From Sinorhizobium sp. RAC02 (GTDB lineage: Bacteria; Pseudomonadota; Alphaproteobacteria; Rhizobiales; Rhizobiaceae): 64,000 nt of DNA. The DNA lies in assembly GCF_001713395.1 (NCBI RefSeq), contig NZ_CP016450.1, positions 434,001 to 498,000 on the forward strand, written 5' to 3'. The position numbers and the translations under genes are program-made. Shown here piece by piece: positions 54,005-63,369 of this stretch. Below the pieces are notes generated by a model. The model made no database searches. It saw only the letters and a list, made by a program, of their open reading frames with translations, and was not told the DNA's origin. How positions within the stretch are numbered: position 1 is the stretch's first letter; each line of letters opens with the position of its first letter.

Positions 54005-55642
54005 ATGCGCGAAAAAACCGGTCGTACCGGCCTGTGGCGGCCAGAGTTCGGCAGCATCACTGTTAGCATGCTGACGGCGCTTTACCTGCTGGCCGTGACG
54101 AACGGCAGCTTCTGGTCGAAGGGCTGGCTCTATCTGGATGGCAGGCTGACGACCTTCGCGTCCATCGCCATCGGCATCGCCTCTCTCTACATCGCGCTCT
54201 GTGTTGCCGTTTCTTTGAAATATGTGATGAAGCCACTCTTCATCCTGCTGATCCTGGCCAGTGCGGCGGCCGCCTGGTTCATGGATCGCTACGGCGTGAT
54301 CATCGATACCGAAATGATCCGCAACGCCGCCGAGACGAACAGCGCGGAGGCCGGCCACATGATCACGCCCGGCTTCCTGCTCCACATGCTGGCCTATGGC
54401 GTGCTGCCCTCGGCGCTCCTTCTCTGGGTCAAGATCCGTCATCGGCCCTTCCTCTGGAAGGTGCGCGCCAATCTCACCGTCATCGTGCCGATGATCGTCA
54501 TTGCGCTGGTCGCAGGGTTTTCGCACGCCCGCGTCTATGCGGCGACCGTGCGCAACCATCGTGACTGGTTCCAGATGCTGAACCCCGTCGTGCCACTGGC
54601 GAACACCGTGAAATTTGCCGCCGGCCAGTCGTCGGAGCGCAATGTGGTGGCCGCGCCGCTGGGTGCCGATGCCCGTGTGGGGGATGCGCCGCTGGGTGAG
54701 CGCAAGCCGCGGCTGATGATCGTCGTTGCCGGCGAAACGGCGCGGGCCGCGAATTTCTCGCTCGGCGGTTACGGGCGGGAGACCAATCCGGAGCTGAAGA
54801 CGAAGGACATCCGTTATTTCCGCGACACGACGAGCTGCGGCACGGCGACCGCCGTTTCGCTCCCCTGCATGTTCTCCGTCTATCCACGCACCGAATATAC
54901 CCACCGCAAGGGATTGCAGACCGAGAACCTGCTTGACGTGCTCTCCCATGCCGGCGTGGACGTGGAATGGTGGGACAACAACACAGGCAGCAAGAAGATT
55001 GCCGCGCGCGTCAAGGAGCGTTCGGTCATCGAGGGTGGCAACCCGCAATATTGCTCGGCCGGCGAATGCCAGGACCAGGCACTGCTCGACAATCTCGACG
55101 CCTGGATCGGCTCGGTCAAAAAGGACACCGTGCTCGTGCTGCACCAGATCGGCAGCCACGGGCCGGCCTATTCGGAACGCTATCCCGACGCCTTCCGCCG
55201 TTTCACGCCGGACTGCCGGAGTGCGGAATTCTCCGAGTGCACGCTGGAGGAAATCGTCAACGCCTACGACAACACGATCGTCTATACCGACCATATTCTC
55301 GCCAGCGTGATCGATAGGCTCGCGGCCCAACAGGACCGCCTCGACGTGTCGATGCTCTACATGTCCGACCATGGCGAATCGCTCGGTGAATTCGGCCTCT
55401 ACCTGCACGGTGCGCCCTATGTGATCGCGCCCGACGTGCAGACCCATGTGCCGTTCGTGCTGTGGCTCGGCAAGGACGCCAAAGCGGCCTATTCCGGCGC
55501 TTGCCTCGATGCGGAAACGAGCAAACCGCAATCGCACGACAATCTGTTCCATACGGTGCTCGGCATGATGCAGGTGAAGACCAAGGTGCGCGATCCGGCG
55601 CTGGATCTCGTGTCCAACTGCCGGCTTGGTGCGTCATCCTGA
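54005..55642 (+). CDS. eptA: Lipid A phosphoethanolamine transferase
   Basis: A 545-residue inner-membrane enzyme that moves phosphoethanolamine from phosphatidylethanolamine onto lipid A, lowering negative charge and giving polymyxin resistance. Five spans fill residues about 18-190; the periplasmic sulfatase-like domain follows. The catalytic threonine in SCGTATAVSLPC is T280, the same number as in Neisseria EptA. Zinc ligands appear in VVAGETARAANFS and MSDHGESLGEFG, and HQIGSHGP matches family sequence. Cysteine pairs (SCGTATAVSLPC, CSAGEC, DCRSAEFSEC) form the usual disulfides. It is followed by a two-component system on the same strand. Confidence 0.95.
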   Translation: MREKTGRTGLWRPEFGSITVSMLTALYLLAVTNGSFWSKGWLYLDGRLTTFASIAIGIASLYIALCVAVSLKYVMKPLFILLILASAAAAWFMDRYGVIIDTEMIRNAAETNSAEAGHMITPGFLLHMLAYGVLPSALLLWVKIRHRPFLWKVRANLTVIVPMIVIALVAGFSHARVYAATVRNHRDWFQMLNPVVPLANTVKFAAGQSSERNVVAAPLGADARVGDAPLGERKPRLMIVVAGETARAANFSLGGYGRETNPELKTKDIRYFRDTTSCGTATAVSLPCMFSVYPRTEYTHRKGLQTENLLDVLSHAGVDVEWWDNNTGSKKIAARVKERSVIEGGNPQYCSAGECQDQALLDNLDAWIGSVKKDTVLVLHQIGSHGPAYSERYPDAFRRFTPDCRSAEFSECTLEEIVNAYDNTIVYTDHILASVIDRLAAQQDRLDVSMLYMSDHGESLGEFGLYLHGAPYVIAPDVQTHVPFVLWLGKDAKAAYSGACLDAETSKPQSHDNLFHTVLGMMQVKTKVRDPALDLVSNCRLGASS

Positions 55643-55707
55643 ACGGGAAGGATGGTGGCAACAGCCGCCGTCCCCGTGTAGTCTTTGCACTCGGAAGGTG
55701 ACGCGGC

Positions 55708-56418
55708 ATGACCTCAAGGGCGCATGCAGGCATAGCCACTGCAATGCGGAGAGCCCGGGGCTTGAGAATTCTGCTGATCGAGGATGATGCCGTTCTGGGC
55801 GAGGCGGTGCGGGACTATGTGGCCGGGCTTGGCCATGCCGTCGACTGGATGCAGACGCTCGATGACGGCCGGGCGGCGACCGGAACGGTCGATTACCACC
55901 TGATCCTGCTCGACCTGCGCCTGCCGGACGGCAGCGGACTGACCCTGCTGAAGGATCTGCGCCGTGCGGGTGCCGCCACGCCGATCATCATCCTGACGGC
56001 CCATGACCAGATTTCCGACCGGATCGAGGGGTTGAACAGCGGGGCCGACGACTACCTTGTCAAGCCGTTCAATCTCGGTGAACTCGGTGCCCGCATGCTC
56101 GCCGTCGCCAGGCGTTATGCCGGCGGGTCGCTCCCTGTGCTGGAGGCCGGGCCGCTGACGATCCAGCTCGCCGATCGTCGCGTGGTGCGGGACGGCACGC
56201 CGGTCGATCTGTCCAGCCGCGAATGGGCGGTGCTGGCGCGGCTTGCCACGCGGCCGGACGCCATCGTCTCCAAGGGAGAGATCGAGGAGGCGGTGTATGC
56301 CTTCGGCTCGGAGATCGAGAGCAACACGGTCGAGGTCTATGTCAGCCGGCTGCGCAAGAAGCTTGGCAAGGATTGCGTCGAGACGCTGCGCGGGATCGGC
56401 TACAGGTTGGGACGATGA
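55708..56418 (+). CDS. OmpR-family response regulator (PmrA-like)
   Basis: A 236-residue response regulator: receiver domain with acidic pair EDD (25-27), phosphate acceptor D69 in LILLDLRLPDG, T in ILTAHD and lysine in VKPFNLGEL; then an OmpR winged helix ending SNTVEVYVSRLRKKLGKDCVETLRGIGYRLGR. ATG 55708 has GGAAGGTG upstream. It overlaps the histidine kinase gene by 4 nt (ATGA). Placement after eptA, as in PmrCAB operons, suggests it controls eptA. Confidence 0.93.
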   Translation: MTSRAHAGIATAMRRARGLRILLIEDDAVLGEAVRDYVAGLGHAVDWMQTLDDGRAATGTVDYHLILLDLRLPDGSGLTLLKDLRRAGAATPIIILTAHDQISDRIEGLNSGADDYLVKPFNLGELGARMLAVARRYAGGSLPVLEAGPLTIQLADRRVVRDGTPVDLSSREWAVLARLATRPDAIVSKGEIEEAVYAFGSEIESNTVEVYVSRLRKKLGKDCVETLRGIGYRLGR

Positions 56419-57818
56419 CAGATCAACATCTGGAGACGGAGAAAACCGTGCCCCGTCCGTCGTTGCGCCAGGGGGCCTTCACGCCGAAAAGCCTTGCCGG
56501 CCAGCTCATGCTATGGATCACCGTGATCATCACCGCTCTCTGGCTCGTTGCCGTGGGTTTTGGCGCGCTGGTCATGCGCGACGAGTTCGGCGAAATTTTC
56601 GACGGCTCTCTTCAGGAAACGGCGGAGCGCCTTGTGCCGCTCGCGGTCGATGACCTGCGCCACCAAGAGGATCTCGGCACGCGGGAACGCAGCGATTCGT
56701 TTCGCGCGGAACCCGGCGAAGGAAACCTTACCTATCAGGTGCGCGACAAAACGGGTCGCGTGCTCTTGCATTCCCATGCCGCCGCAGGCGAGCCGTTCGA
56801 TGCGCCGCTGAAGGTCGGTTTTTTCGAGGGTGAGGACGGTCGTGTCTATACGGCGTCGACGGGCGACGGGACGATTTTCGTGCAGGTGACCTATTCCGCA
56901 CAGGAGCGGCATGAGGCGGTGGTCGAAGGTTCGCTTGCGCTTCTCCTGCCGGTCCTGCTCATCGTTCCGGTCACGGTTCTTGCTGTCTGGTTTGTCGTGC
57001 ACCGCGTGCTGCGGCCGGTCGAAACGTTGCGTGCGGCGATCGGCGAGAAGGACGGCGGCAATCTTGCGGCCATCGAGGAGGTCAGCCTGCCGCAGGAGCT
57101 GCGGCCGATCCTGCGGTCGGTCAACCTGCTTTTGGCGCGCCTGCGCGACGTGCTGGCCGCCGAGCGGGAATTCACCTCGAACAGCGCGCATGAACTGCGC
57201 ACGCCGATTGCCGGCGCGCTGGCGCAGACGCAGCTTCTTCTCTCGGAGCTCAAGGATTCGCCCACGGGTGCGCGTGCCCGGCAGATCGAAGCGTCCCTGC
57301 AGAAGCTCACCAAGCTGACCGAGAAGTTGCTTCAACTCGCCCGTGCCGAAGCTGGCATTGGCGTGACGGAAACCACCTTCGACGTCGCGGATGTCGTCAA
57401 CGTCGTCGTCACCGACCTCCAGCGCGCGTCCGAGGACGGTGACCGTATCCGTTTCACGCGCGATCTCGCCGGATCGCGAACATGCGAAGGTGCCGCGGAC
57501 GCCTTTGCCATCGTGCTGCGCAACCTCATCGAAAACGCGCTTCTGCATGGGCGGCCCGACGAGCCCGTCGACATCCACCTCACGGCGGCCGGCAATGTGC
57601 GCATCCGCAATGGTGCGCCCCGCATGTCCGATGCCGAACTTGTCGCCGTGCGCAAACGGTTTTCGCGCGGCAGGACGCTCGCCTCAGGCTCGGGGCTCGG
57701 CCTTTCCATCGCCGACAGGCTGCTTGCGCAGATGCGGGCGAGCCTCATCCTGACCTCGCCCATTCCCGGACAGGCGGACGGATTTCAGGCCGAGATCGTG
57801 TTTTCGGCCTTGCGCTGA
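56415..57818 (+). CDS. Sensor histidine kinase (PmrB/QseC-like)
   Basis: A 467-residue kinase: span near residues 30-55, periplasmic sensor of about 120 residues, second span (LALLLPVLLIVPVTVLAVWFV), HAMP linker, phosphorylation histidine H259 in SNSAHELRTPI, N-box RNLIENALLHG and G-box GSGLGLSIAD. It phosphorylates the regulator encoded just upstream. The sensor has no long acidic iron-binding ExxE pattern as in Salmonella PmrB, so its signal may differ. Confidence 0.93.
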   Translation: MTDQHLETEKTVPRPSLRQGAFTPKSLAGQLMLWITVIITALWLVAVGFGALVMRDEFGEIFDGSLQETAERLVPLAVDDLRHQEDLGTRERSDSFRAEPGEGNLTYQVRDKTGRVLLHSHAAAGEPFDAPLKVGFFEGEDGRVYTASTGDGTIFVQVTYSAQERHEAVVEGSLALLLPVLLIVPVTVLAVWFVVHRVLRPVETLRAAIGEKDGGNLAAIEEVSLPQELRPILRSVNLLLARLRDVLAAEREFTSNSAHELRTPIAGALAQTQLLLSELKDSPTGARARQIEASLQKLTKLTEKLLQLARAEAGIGVTETTFDVADVVNVVVTDLQRASEDGDRIRFTRDLAGSRTCEGAADAFAIVLRNLIENALLHGRPDEPVDIHLTAAGNVRIRNGAPRMSDAELVAVRKRFSRGRTLASGSGLGLSIADRLLAQMRASLILTSPIPGQADGFQAEIVFSALR

Positions 57819-57847
57819 GGCGGCAATGCTTCGACAGGGGAGCGGTC

Positions 57848-58420
57848 TTACGAAGGTTCCTGAGCACGACCGAAAGCCTTCTCCAATCGCTCCCAGCTTT
57901 CATCCATGGCATAGGCCGGCGAGACGAATGGAATGCCGATATGCCCGAAACGAAGGGAAAGTTGCCATTCTGCTGTCTCCTTGTCGACATTCGCGACCTG
58001 GTTGAGATAGATGGCCGAGGCGAGGCCGGTGCGATCGGAGCCGGAGCGGCAGTGAATGAGCAGCGGTTTCGGCGCATCCCGAAGAAGGGTCGCCAGCTGG
58101 CGCGCCTCATCGACGCTGAGCTCCCGGTTCGCCGACATATCGAAGTCGATAAGGGTCAAGCCGAGTGCTCGCGCCGTGGCGACTTCTTCCTGATACCAGG
58201 CGGCATTCGGTTTGCTGCCGCGCAGGTTGACGATCGTCCTGATGCCGTAGTTTGCGACATAGTCGGCAATCTGGGCAGCGGTGGGCTGGTTAGAGCGATA
58301 AAGCTCGCCAGCCAAAACCGTAGCAAAATTCCCGGTGAGCTGGATTGCGACGAGATAGACTGCGAGGACAAGGCCGATCAGGCTGAACACAACACCGGAC
58401 CATTTTAACAACGTGTGCAT
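57848..58420 (-). CDS. Membrane-anchored dual-specificity phosphatase-like protein
   Basis: A 190-residue protein with one N-terminal span (residues 8-30) and a cysteine-phosphatase domain. The P-loop LIHCRSGSDRTG has C124 and R130; D92/D94 in IDFDMSANRE can act as general acid. The basic N-terminus suggests the domain faces the periplasm. Related bacterial enzymes dephosphorylate tyrosine, lipids or polysaccharide intermediates. It converges on the eptA two-component system, 29 nt away, so a role in lipid or surface phosphate chemistry is possible but only inferred. Confidence 0.88.
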   Translation of the reverse strand: MHTLLKWSGVVFSLIGLVLAVYLVAIQLTGNFATVLAGELYRSNQPTAAQIADYVANYGIRTIVNLRGSKPNAAWYQEEVATARALGLTLIDFDMSANRELSVDEARQLATLLRDAPKPLLIHCRSGSDRTGLASAIYLNQVANVDKETAEWQLSLRFGHIGIPFVSPAYAMDESWERLEKAFGRAQEPS

Positions 58421-58616
58421 GGAGCGTTACCCAATTTCTATGGGACGCTCTTTGACGGTGTGTCCTGACAGGGCGCTGAACGAACGGTAGGGCGCGCAAG
58501 CCTCACTCTCTCCGGCTTGGGGGGCAGAGCAAAGACAGGTCCGTCGTTCCGTTTTGAACTAAGGGAAGTTTGCTCTAAATGGTCCCGACCGGACACAGCC
58601 TGCGGAAAGAAGAATC

Positions 58617-59123
58617 TTGAAAGCCACGCAGAAGGCAAAGGGGCGAACACGCAAGCCCAAGACCTTGTTGCAGCAACTTGCTGCAACGCCGGAAAAGCTG
58701 TTTTCAGGCGCCTTTCGTCAGCAATATGCGGCCCTTTGTTTCCGTTACCTGCCCGATGGCAGCGGCATTCAAATCCTCGTGGTCACTTCGCGCGACAGCG
58801 GCCGCTGGATCATCCCCAAGGGCTGGCCGATGAAAGGCAAGAAACCGCACCAGGCCGCAGCGATCGAGGCCTTTCAGGAGGCTGGTGTGCGCGGGAAAAT
58901 CAAGAAAACGTCGGTCGGACACTACACCTATCTGAAGGTGCTGGACGACGGCGATGTCGCGCCCTGTATTGTGGACATCTATCAGATCGAGGTGTCGGAG
59001 GTTGCCGAGAGGTTCAAGGAGAAGGCCGAGCGGACGCTTGCCTGGGTGAGCCCGGACGAGGCAGCGCGGCGCGTTCGCGAAATCGAACTCAAATCCCTGC
59101 TCGTCGAATTCGTGCCGCGCTGA
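58617..59123 (+). CDS. Nudix-fold protein with degenerate Nudix box
   Basis: A 168-residue protein of the diphosphoinositol-polyphosphate-phosphatase-like Nudix branch (WIIPKGWPMKGKKPHQAAAIEAFQEAGV). Compared with G-x5-E-x7-R-E-U-x-E-E-x-G-U, the first Glu is Lys, Arg is Ile and one of the two metal-binding Glu is Gln, so hydrolase activity is doubtful. The start is a TTG at 58617 after GGAAAGAAG; no ATG is available in frame before the conserved part. It is divergent from the phosphatase gene and convergent with the histidine kinase at 59178. Confidence 0.85.
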   Translation: MKATQKAKGRTRKPKTLLQQLAATPEKLFSGAFRQQYAALCFRYLPDGSGIQILVVTSRDSGRWIIPKGWPMKGKKPHQAAAIEAFQEAGVRGKIKKTSVGHYTYLKVLDDGDVAPCIVDIYQIEVSEVAERFKEKAERTLAWVSPDEAARRVREIELKSLLVEFVPR

Positions 59124-59177
59124 AGCTGGATTCGCGACTTTCGAAGGTTTCGATCTGCCGACCTTCGTCCTGCGCCG

Positions 59178-61271
59178 TCAAACCGGAAACCCCAATTCTA
59201 TCGTCGTTCCCTTACCCGGTGTGGAGATGATCCGTGCATCGCCGCCGCTTTGGCGCATGAAGCCGTAGACGACGGCGAGGCCGAGGCCCGCACCGCCCTC
59301 GTCATTTCGCGTCGTGAAATATGGTTCGAACGCCCTGTCGACGGCCTCGGGTGACATGCCGATGCCGTTGTCGGTGACGGATACCGTGACGCCGGCATCG
59401 TTCCCGGCGCAACGAACAAGAATTGTCCCGCCAGCGGGCATGGCGGCCACCGCATTGAGGCAGAGATTGAGGATCGATTGTTCGAAGAGTGCCGCGTCGA
59501 TGAGGACGGTGGGCAGCGTCTCGGCGATCTCGAAGGCAAGCCGGCATTTTTCGCCGATGGCGATTTCCAGTACGTCGGCCATGCCGCGCAGCAGCGCCCC
59601 GATCTCCACCGCGCCCGGATGGATCGGCTGCTGGCTGCCGATCGAGAGCATGCTGCCGGCAAGCGATCGGCCCCGGTCGGCCGCCTTGCGGATGCGGGCG
59701 AGGTGGCGTTTCTGGCGGTCGTTGAAGCCGGTTTCGCGCTCCAGCAGGCCGAGGCTGCCGGTGATGATGCCGATCATGTTGCCGACTTCGTGGCTAACCT
59801 GGTGGGTCATGCGCATGATACCGTCGAGGCGCTGGATTTTCGCGGCCTCCGCCTCCTGCCGGTCCATGTCGGTAACATCGCGCGCCAGAAGCACGATGCC
59901 GCCATCCGGCTGGCGCGACAGCGACACTTCCGTCACCCGGCCCGCTTCTGAGCGATGGCGCATCACCGACCGGTCGCCAAGCAGGCCGGCATCGTTTTCG
60001 GCGGGCAGGAGGGCGGGGTCGATCTCCGGCAGGGGGGTGACGAATTTGCGGAGAGGCAGTTTGCGCGCCGAACCCGACCAGCCGACCAGCTCGATGACGC
60101 GCCGGTTCATGGTGATCGGCCGGCCGCGCGGATCGAACAGCGCAATGCCCTCGTTCATGCTGCGGAAGGTCGAGCGGATGGTGCGGGCCGCGGCCTCCGC
60201 CGTGCGCCGCAGACGTGTCACGCGCTCGACGCTTTCCCGGAAGGCGCGGAACGCTTCGAGCAGGCGCACCAGTTCCGTTTCCGTGCCCTTGTAACTCGGC
60301 GTCTCGACATCCTTGCGCCCTTCCGCCAGCGCGTTCATGCCGGTGGAGAGCGCCACGATGCCGCGCGAGACGCGCATGACGGAGCGGATGGAGAAGATCG
60401 CCATGACCAGCACGAGCAGCGCGGCGAATGCAACGATGACGAGCAGGCGGCTCAGCGCATCGGAGGTCGAGACGAGGTCTTCGTTGAGGCCCCGGGCGAC
60501 GGCTTCGCTCTGCGTTTCGGTCGCGTGCGAGAGATCGCGGGACACGGAATGCAGGCGCCCCACGGCGGCGCGGATGGAAAACATTTCGAGCAGGTAGCGC
60601 GTCTGCGCCTCGAAGACACGCTCGTAGGGCACGAGTTCGCCCGAGGAAATCCGCACATCCGGTGCGGCCCGTTCGAGGCGGGGCGTGGTTTCGGCGACGT
60701 AGCGGCGGCGCAGCTCGCCGAGCTGGAAGAGGCTGTCGGAATTCGAGGCCGATTGCACGATGCCATTGAGCCGGCGGCGGAAGTCCGCGTCCGCTATGCC
60801 GCTGCCGGTGGCGATTTCGCCCAGTGCCGCGGCCGCCTCAGCCTTGTGCTGCTGGGCAGCTTCCGCATCACCGGCGAGCGTCGTCGTCTGCGTTCGGATC
60901 GTCTCCAGCAATTCGATGATATGGCCACCGGAAAAACCCTTCACGGTCGTCTCCTTGTTTTCCGGCTGCATGGTGCGCAGCAGCGCATCGACCTGCGCGA
61001 CAACGGCGCGGCTTTCGCTGGAGACCCGGTAGGGTGAGGTCGCGTTCATAAGGAAGGGTGCGCTGGATACGAGGTCGGAGACCTGGCGCGAGACGAGCGA
61101 GGCCTTGGCGAGGCTGGAAAACGCCTGCAGGCCATAGGCCGCCATTTCCTCTCGCGCGCGCTGTAGGCCGTAGACCGCGATGGTCGCCAGGCTGAACACG
61201 AGCACGCAGATGAAGGCGATCGCGAAGGGCAGCCGGAAGGCGATGGACGAGAGGAAAGGACGGCTGATCAC
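59178..61271 (-). CDS. Sensor histidine kinase with HAMP and PAS domains
   Basis: A 697-residue kinase: span at about 15-35, periplasmic helical sensor to about 275, second span (LLVIVAFAALLVLVMAIFSI), HAMP, a PAS domain (FRSMNEGIALFDPRGRPITMNRRVIELVGW), phosphorylation histidine in QVSHEVGNMIG and ATPase with DNGIGMSPEA and GAGLGLAVVYG. The start is a GTG at 61271, in a 4-nt GTGA overlap with the response regulator. It probably responds to a solute linked to the divergent binding proteins. Confidence 0.92.
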   Translation of the reverse strand: MISRPFLSSIAFRLPFAIAFICVLVFSLATIAVYGLQRAREEMAAYGLQAFSSLAKASLVSRQVSDLVSSAPFLMNATSPYRVSSESRAVVAQVDALLRTMQPENKETTVKGFSGGHIIELLETIRTQTTTLAGDAEAAQQHKAEAAAALGEIATGSGIADADFRRRLNGIVQSASNSDSLFQLGELRRRYVAETTPRLERAAPDVRISSGELVPYERVFEAQTRYLLEMFSIRAAVGRLHSVSRDLSHATETQSEAVARGLNEDLVSTSDALSRLLVIVAFAALLVLVMAIFSIRSVMRVSRGIVALSTGMNALAEGRKDVETPSYKGTETELVRLLEAFRAFRESVERVTRLRRTAEAAARTIRSTFRSMNEGIALFDPRGRPITMNRRVIELVGWSGSARKLPLRKFVTPLPEIDPALLPAENDAGLLGDRSVMRHRSEAGRVTEVSLSRQPDGGIVLLARDVTDMDRQEAEAAKIQRLDGIMRMTHQVSHEVGNMIGIITGSLGLLERETGFNDRQKRHLARIRKAADRGRSLAGSMLSIGSQQPIHPGAVEIGALLRGMADVLEIAIGEKCRLAFEIAETLPTVLIDAALFEQSILNLCLNAVAAMPAGGTILVRCAGNDAGVTVSVTDNGIGMSPEAVDRAFEPYFTTRNDEGGAGLGLAVVYGFMRQSGGDARIISTPGKGTTIELGFPV

Positions 61272-62008
61272 GGTGAAAGCTCACCTTCGTCCGTGCTCAG
61301 CATGTAACCCTTGCTCCGGCGCGTCTGGATGTGGCGCGGCAGATCCGGATTGCGCTCGATCTTCCGGCGAAGCCGCAGCACGAGCACATCGACATTGCGG
61401 TCGATGTAGCGCTCGCTTTCCGCGCCGAGCCGGTCGAGGATGTGCGCGCGGCTGACGGGCATGTTCGGCGTTTCGGCAAGGATTTCGAGCAGGGCGAACT
61501 CGGCGCTGGTGAGAGACTTGGTCGGATCACTCAGGCAGATGGCGCGGCGTTTTTTAAGATCGACCGACCAGTCGCCGAGTTTCAGCGCTGCCGGTTCGTG
61601 CTCGCGCTCAGTTTCACGCTCGGGCTTCAGCGACGGGATCGTCCGGCGCAATACAGCCTTGATGCGTGCCGTGAGTTCGATCGGCTCGAAGGGTTTCACG
61701 ACATAGTCGTCCGCCGCCGTCTCCAGCCCCAGCACCCGGTCTGCAGCGCTACCTGCCGCCGTGACCATGACGATGCCGATATTGGTTTGCGCGCGAAGGC
61801 GTTGGGCGAAGGTGCGGCCGGAGGTGCCGGGCAGGTTATGGTCGACGAGCACCAGATGCACCGTTTCGCGCGCAAGCACGACCGTCGCCTCTTCCGCCGA
61901 GGGGGCGGTCAAGGGTATCCAGCCTTCCGCCTCCACCAGGTCGGAGATGAGCTCCGCCATATCCGGATCGTCCTCGACGATCAGAATCCGTATCCTCTCA
62001 TTCAACAC
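61268..62008 (-). CDS. OmpR-family response regulator (TctD-like)
   Basis: A 246-residue response regulator with acceptor D56 in LVLVDHNLPG, a conserved lysine in VVKPFEPIEL, and an OmpR winged helix (LTSAEFALLEILAE to RRSKGYMLS). I choose the GTG at 62008 because GGGAGGA lies 8 nt upstream; a GTG at 62026 is possible. It is cotranscribed with the kinase and divergent from the binding-protein genes, with direct repeats in between. Confidence 0.9.
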   Translation of the reverse strand: MLNERIRILIVEDDPDMAELISDLVEAEGWIPLTAPSAEEATVVLARETVHLVLVDHNLPGTSGRTFAQRLRAQTNIGIVMVTAAGSAADRVLGLETAADDYVVKPFEPIELTARIKAVLRRTIPSLKPERETEREHEPAALKLGDWSVDLKKRRAICLSDPTKSLTSAEFALLEILAETPNMPVSRAHILDRLGAESERYIDRNVDVLVLRLRRKIERNPDLPRHIQTRRSKGYMLSTDEGELSP

Positions 62009-62086
62009 ATGCACGTCCTCCCGCACGCATCATAGTAGGCGCTGTCACAATCTTCAAAGCGGCCTCGCGTTATGCGACGTGTCACA

Positions 62087-62113
62087 TTTGTAATCTTTGT
62101 CATTTTTGCCATG
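62087..62113. promoter_or_regulatory. Three tandem 9-nt direct repeats, likely response-regulator site
   Basis: TTTGTAATC, TTTGTCATT and TTTGCCATG follow each other without gaps. TGTCACA occurs at 62043-62049 and again at 62080-62086. Tandem direct repeats in a divergent region next to an OmpR-type regulator are the expected form of its binding site. Confidence 0.55.
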
Positions 62114-62229
62114 CCAATGGTGTTCCAGGCTGTAAGAACGGTAACCATTCTGCGGGTTGCGGCGCGCGGCAGATATGACATCCTGACTGCGGAGATTGGG
62201 ACGTTCATCGTTCCAAAGGGAGGAACATC

Positions 62230-63252
62230 GTGAGAGGCATCACCGCTTTCGGCGCGGGCGTGGCTTTGTGGCTGTGCACCGCCACGGCCGGCATGACCGC
62301 GCCGGCGCTCACCGTGCTGTGCGGTGTCGACGAGGCGTGGTGCGCCGCGATGAAGACGGCCTATGAGGCCAAGTCCGGCCTCGACATCGCGATGACCCGC
62401 AAGAGCACCGGCGACATCCTCAACCAGATCCGCGCGGAAAAGGCGGCCCCGACCGTCGACGTCTGGTGGGGCGGCACGGGTGACACCCATTTGCAGGGCG
62501 GATCCGAAGACCTGCTGGAACCCTACCAGCCGGCGCATGAGCGCGACATGCTGCCCTGGGCGCAGAATTTCTTCGCGATGTCCGGCGGCCGTTCGGCGGG
62601 CATCTATGCGGGCGCGCTGGGCTTTGCCTACAATGCCGATCTGCTGCGCGACCTGAAGCTGCCGGCCCCAACCTGCTGGAAGGACCTGACGGACATCGCC
62701 TATCGCGGCCGCATCCAGAGCGGCAATCCGAATTCTTCCGGCACCGCGTTTACAACGCTCGCGACCCTGGTGCAGCTTTTCGGCGAGGATGAAGCCTTCC
62801 GGTTCCTCGCTGCGCTGAACCGCAATATCGACCAGTACACGACGGCAGGCTCCGCGCCGGTGAAGGCTGCGGCGCGCGGCGAAACGTTGATCGGCATTTC
62901 CTTCATGCATGACGCGGTCACGCAGAAGCAGGCGGGCTCGCCGCTGGTCATCGTCGCGCCCTGCGAGGGCACCGGCTACGAGATCGGCGCCGTCAGCATC
63001 GTCAAGGGCGCCCGGCATCCGGAAGAGGCGAAGCGCTTCGTCGATTTCGCGCTCAGCCCGGAAGGGCAGGGCACCGGGGCAGCGTCCGGCCAGAACCAGG
63101 TGCCGTCCAACGCGAAATCAGCCCTGCCGCTTGCGGCGCCGGATATCTCGCTGATCAAGATGGTCGATTACGACTTCGCCACCTTCGGCTCGCCGGAAGA
63201 GCGAAGTCGGCTGCTCGAACGGTTCGATGCGGTGATATCCGCGACGAACTGA
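62230..63252 (+). CDS. Iron/polyamine-type ABC transporter solute-binding protein
   Basis: A 340-residue periplasmic binding protein of the AfuA/FbpA/PotD-like group, starting at a GTG at 62230 behind GGGAGGAAC. Signal peptide residues 1-23 (ending GMTAPA). Conserved blocks: VDVWWGGTGDTHLQ, GIYAGALGFAYNADLL and GNPNSSGTAFTTLATLVQLFGEDEA. No tyrosine pair typical of ferric-binding proteins is obvious, so the ligand may be another anion or phosphorylated compound. It is followed by a homologous gene. Confidence 0.92.
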   Translation: MRGITAFGAGVALWLCTATAGMTAPALTVLCGVDEAWCAAMKTAYEAKSGLDIAMTRKSTGDILNQIRAEKAAPTVDVWWGGTGDTHLQGGSEDLLEPYQPAHERDMLPWAQNFFAMSGGRSAGIYAGALGFAYNADLLRDLKLPAPTCWKDLTDIAYRGRIQSGNPNSSGTAFTTLATLVQLFGEDEAFRFLAALNRNIDQYTTAGSAPVKAAARGETLIGISFMHDAVTQKQAGSPLVIVAPCEGTGYEIGAVSIVKGARHPEEAKRFVDFALSPEGQGTGAASGQNQVPSNAKSALPLAAPDISLIKMVDYDFATFGSPEERSRLLERFDAVISATN

Positions 63253-63369
63253 CCGCCAACGTCAACCGAATTCCGAAATCGTGAACGTGCCGCTCGCAAG
63301 CAGGCCGATGGCCTTGCCGTGGCGCGTCCACGCCAAAAATCCAAAACCAGGCAACAGGAGGATGCCCCC

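Noticed and set aside
53864..55552. A 562-codon open frame on the minus strand
   Set aside because: It is antisense to eptA, which carries complete catalytic motifs.
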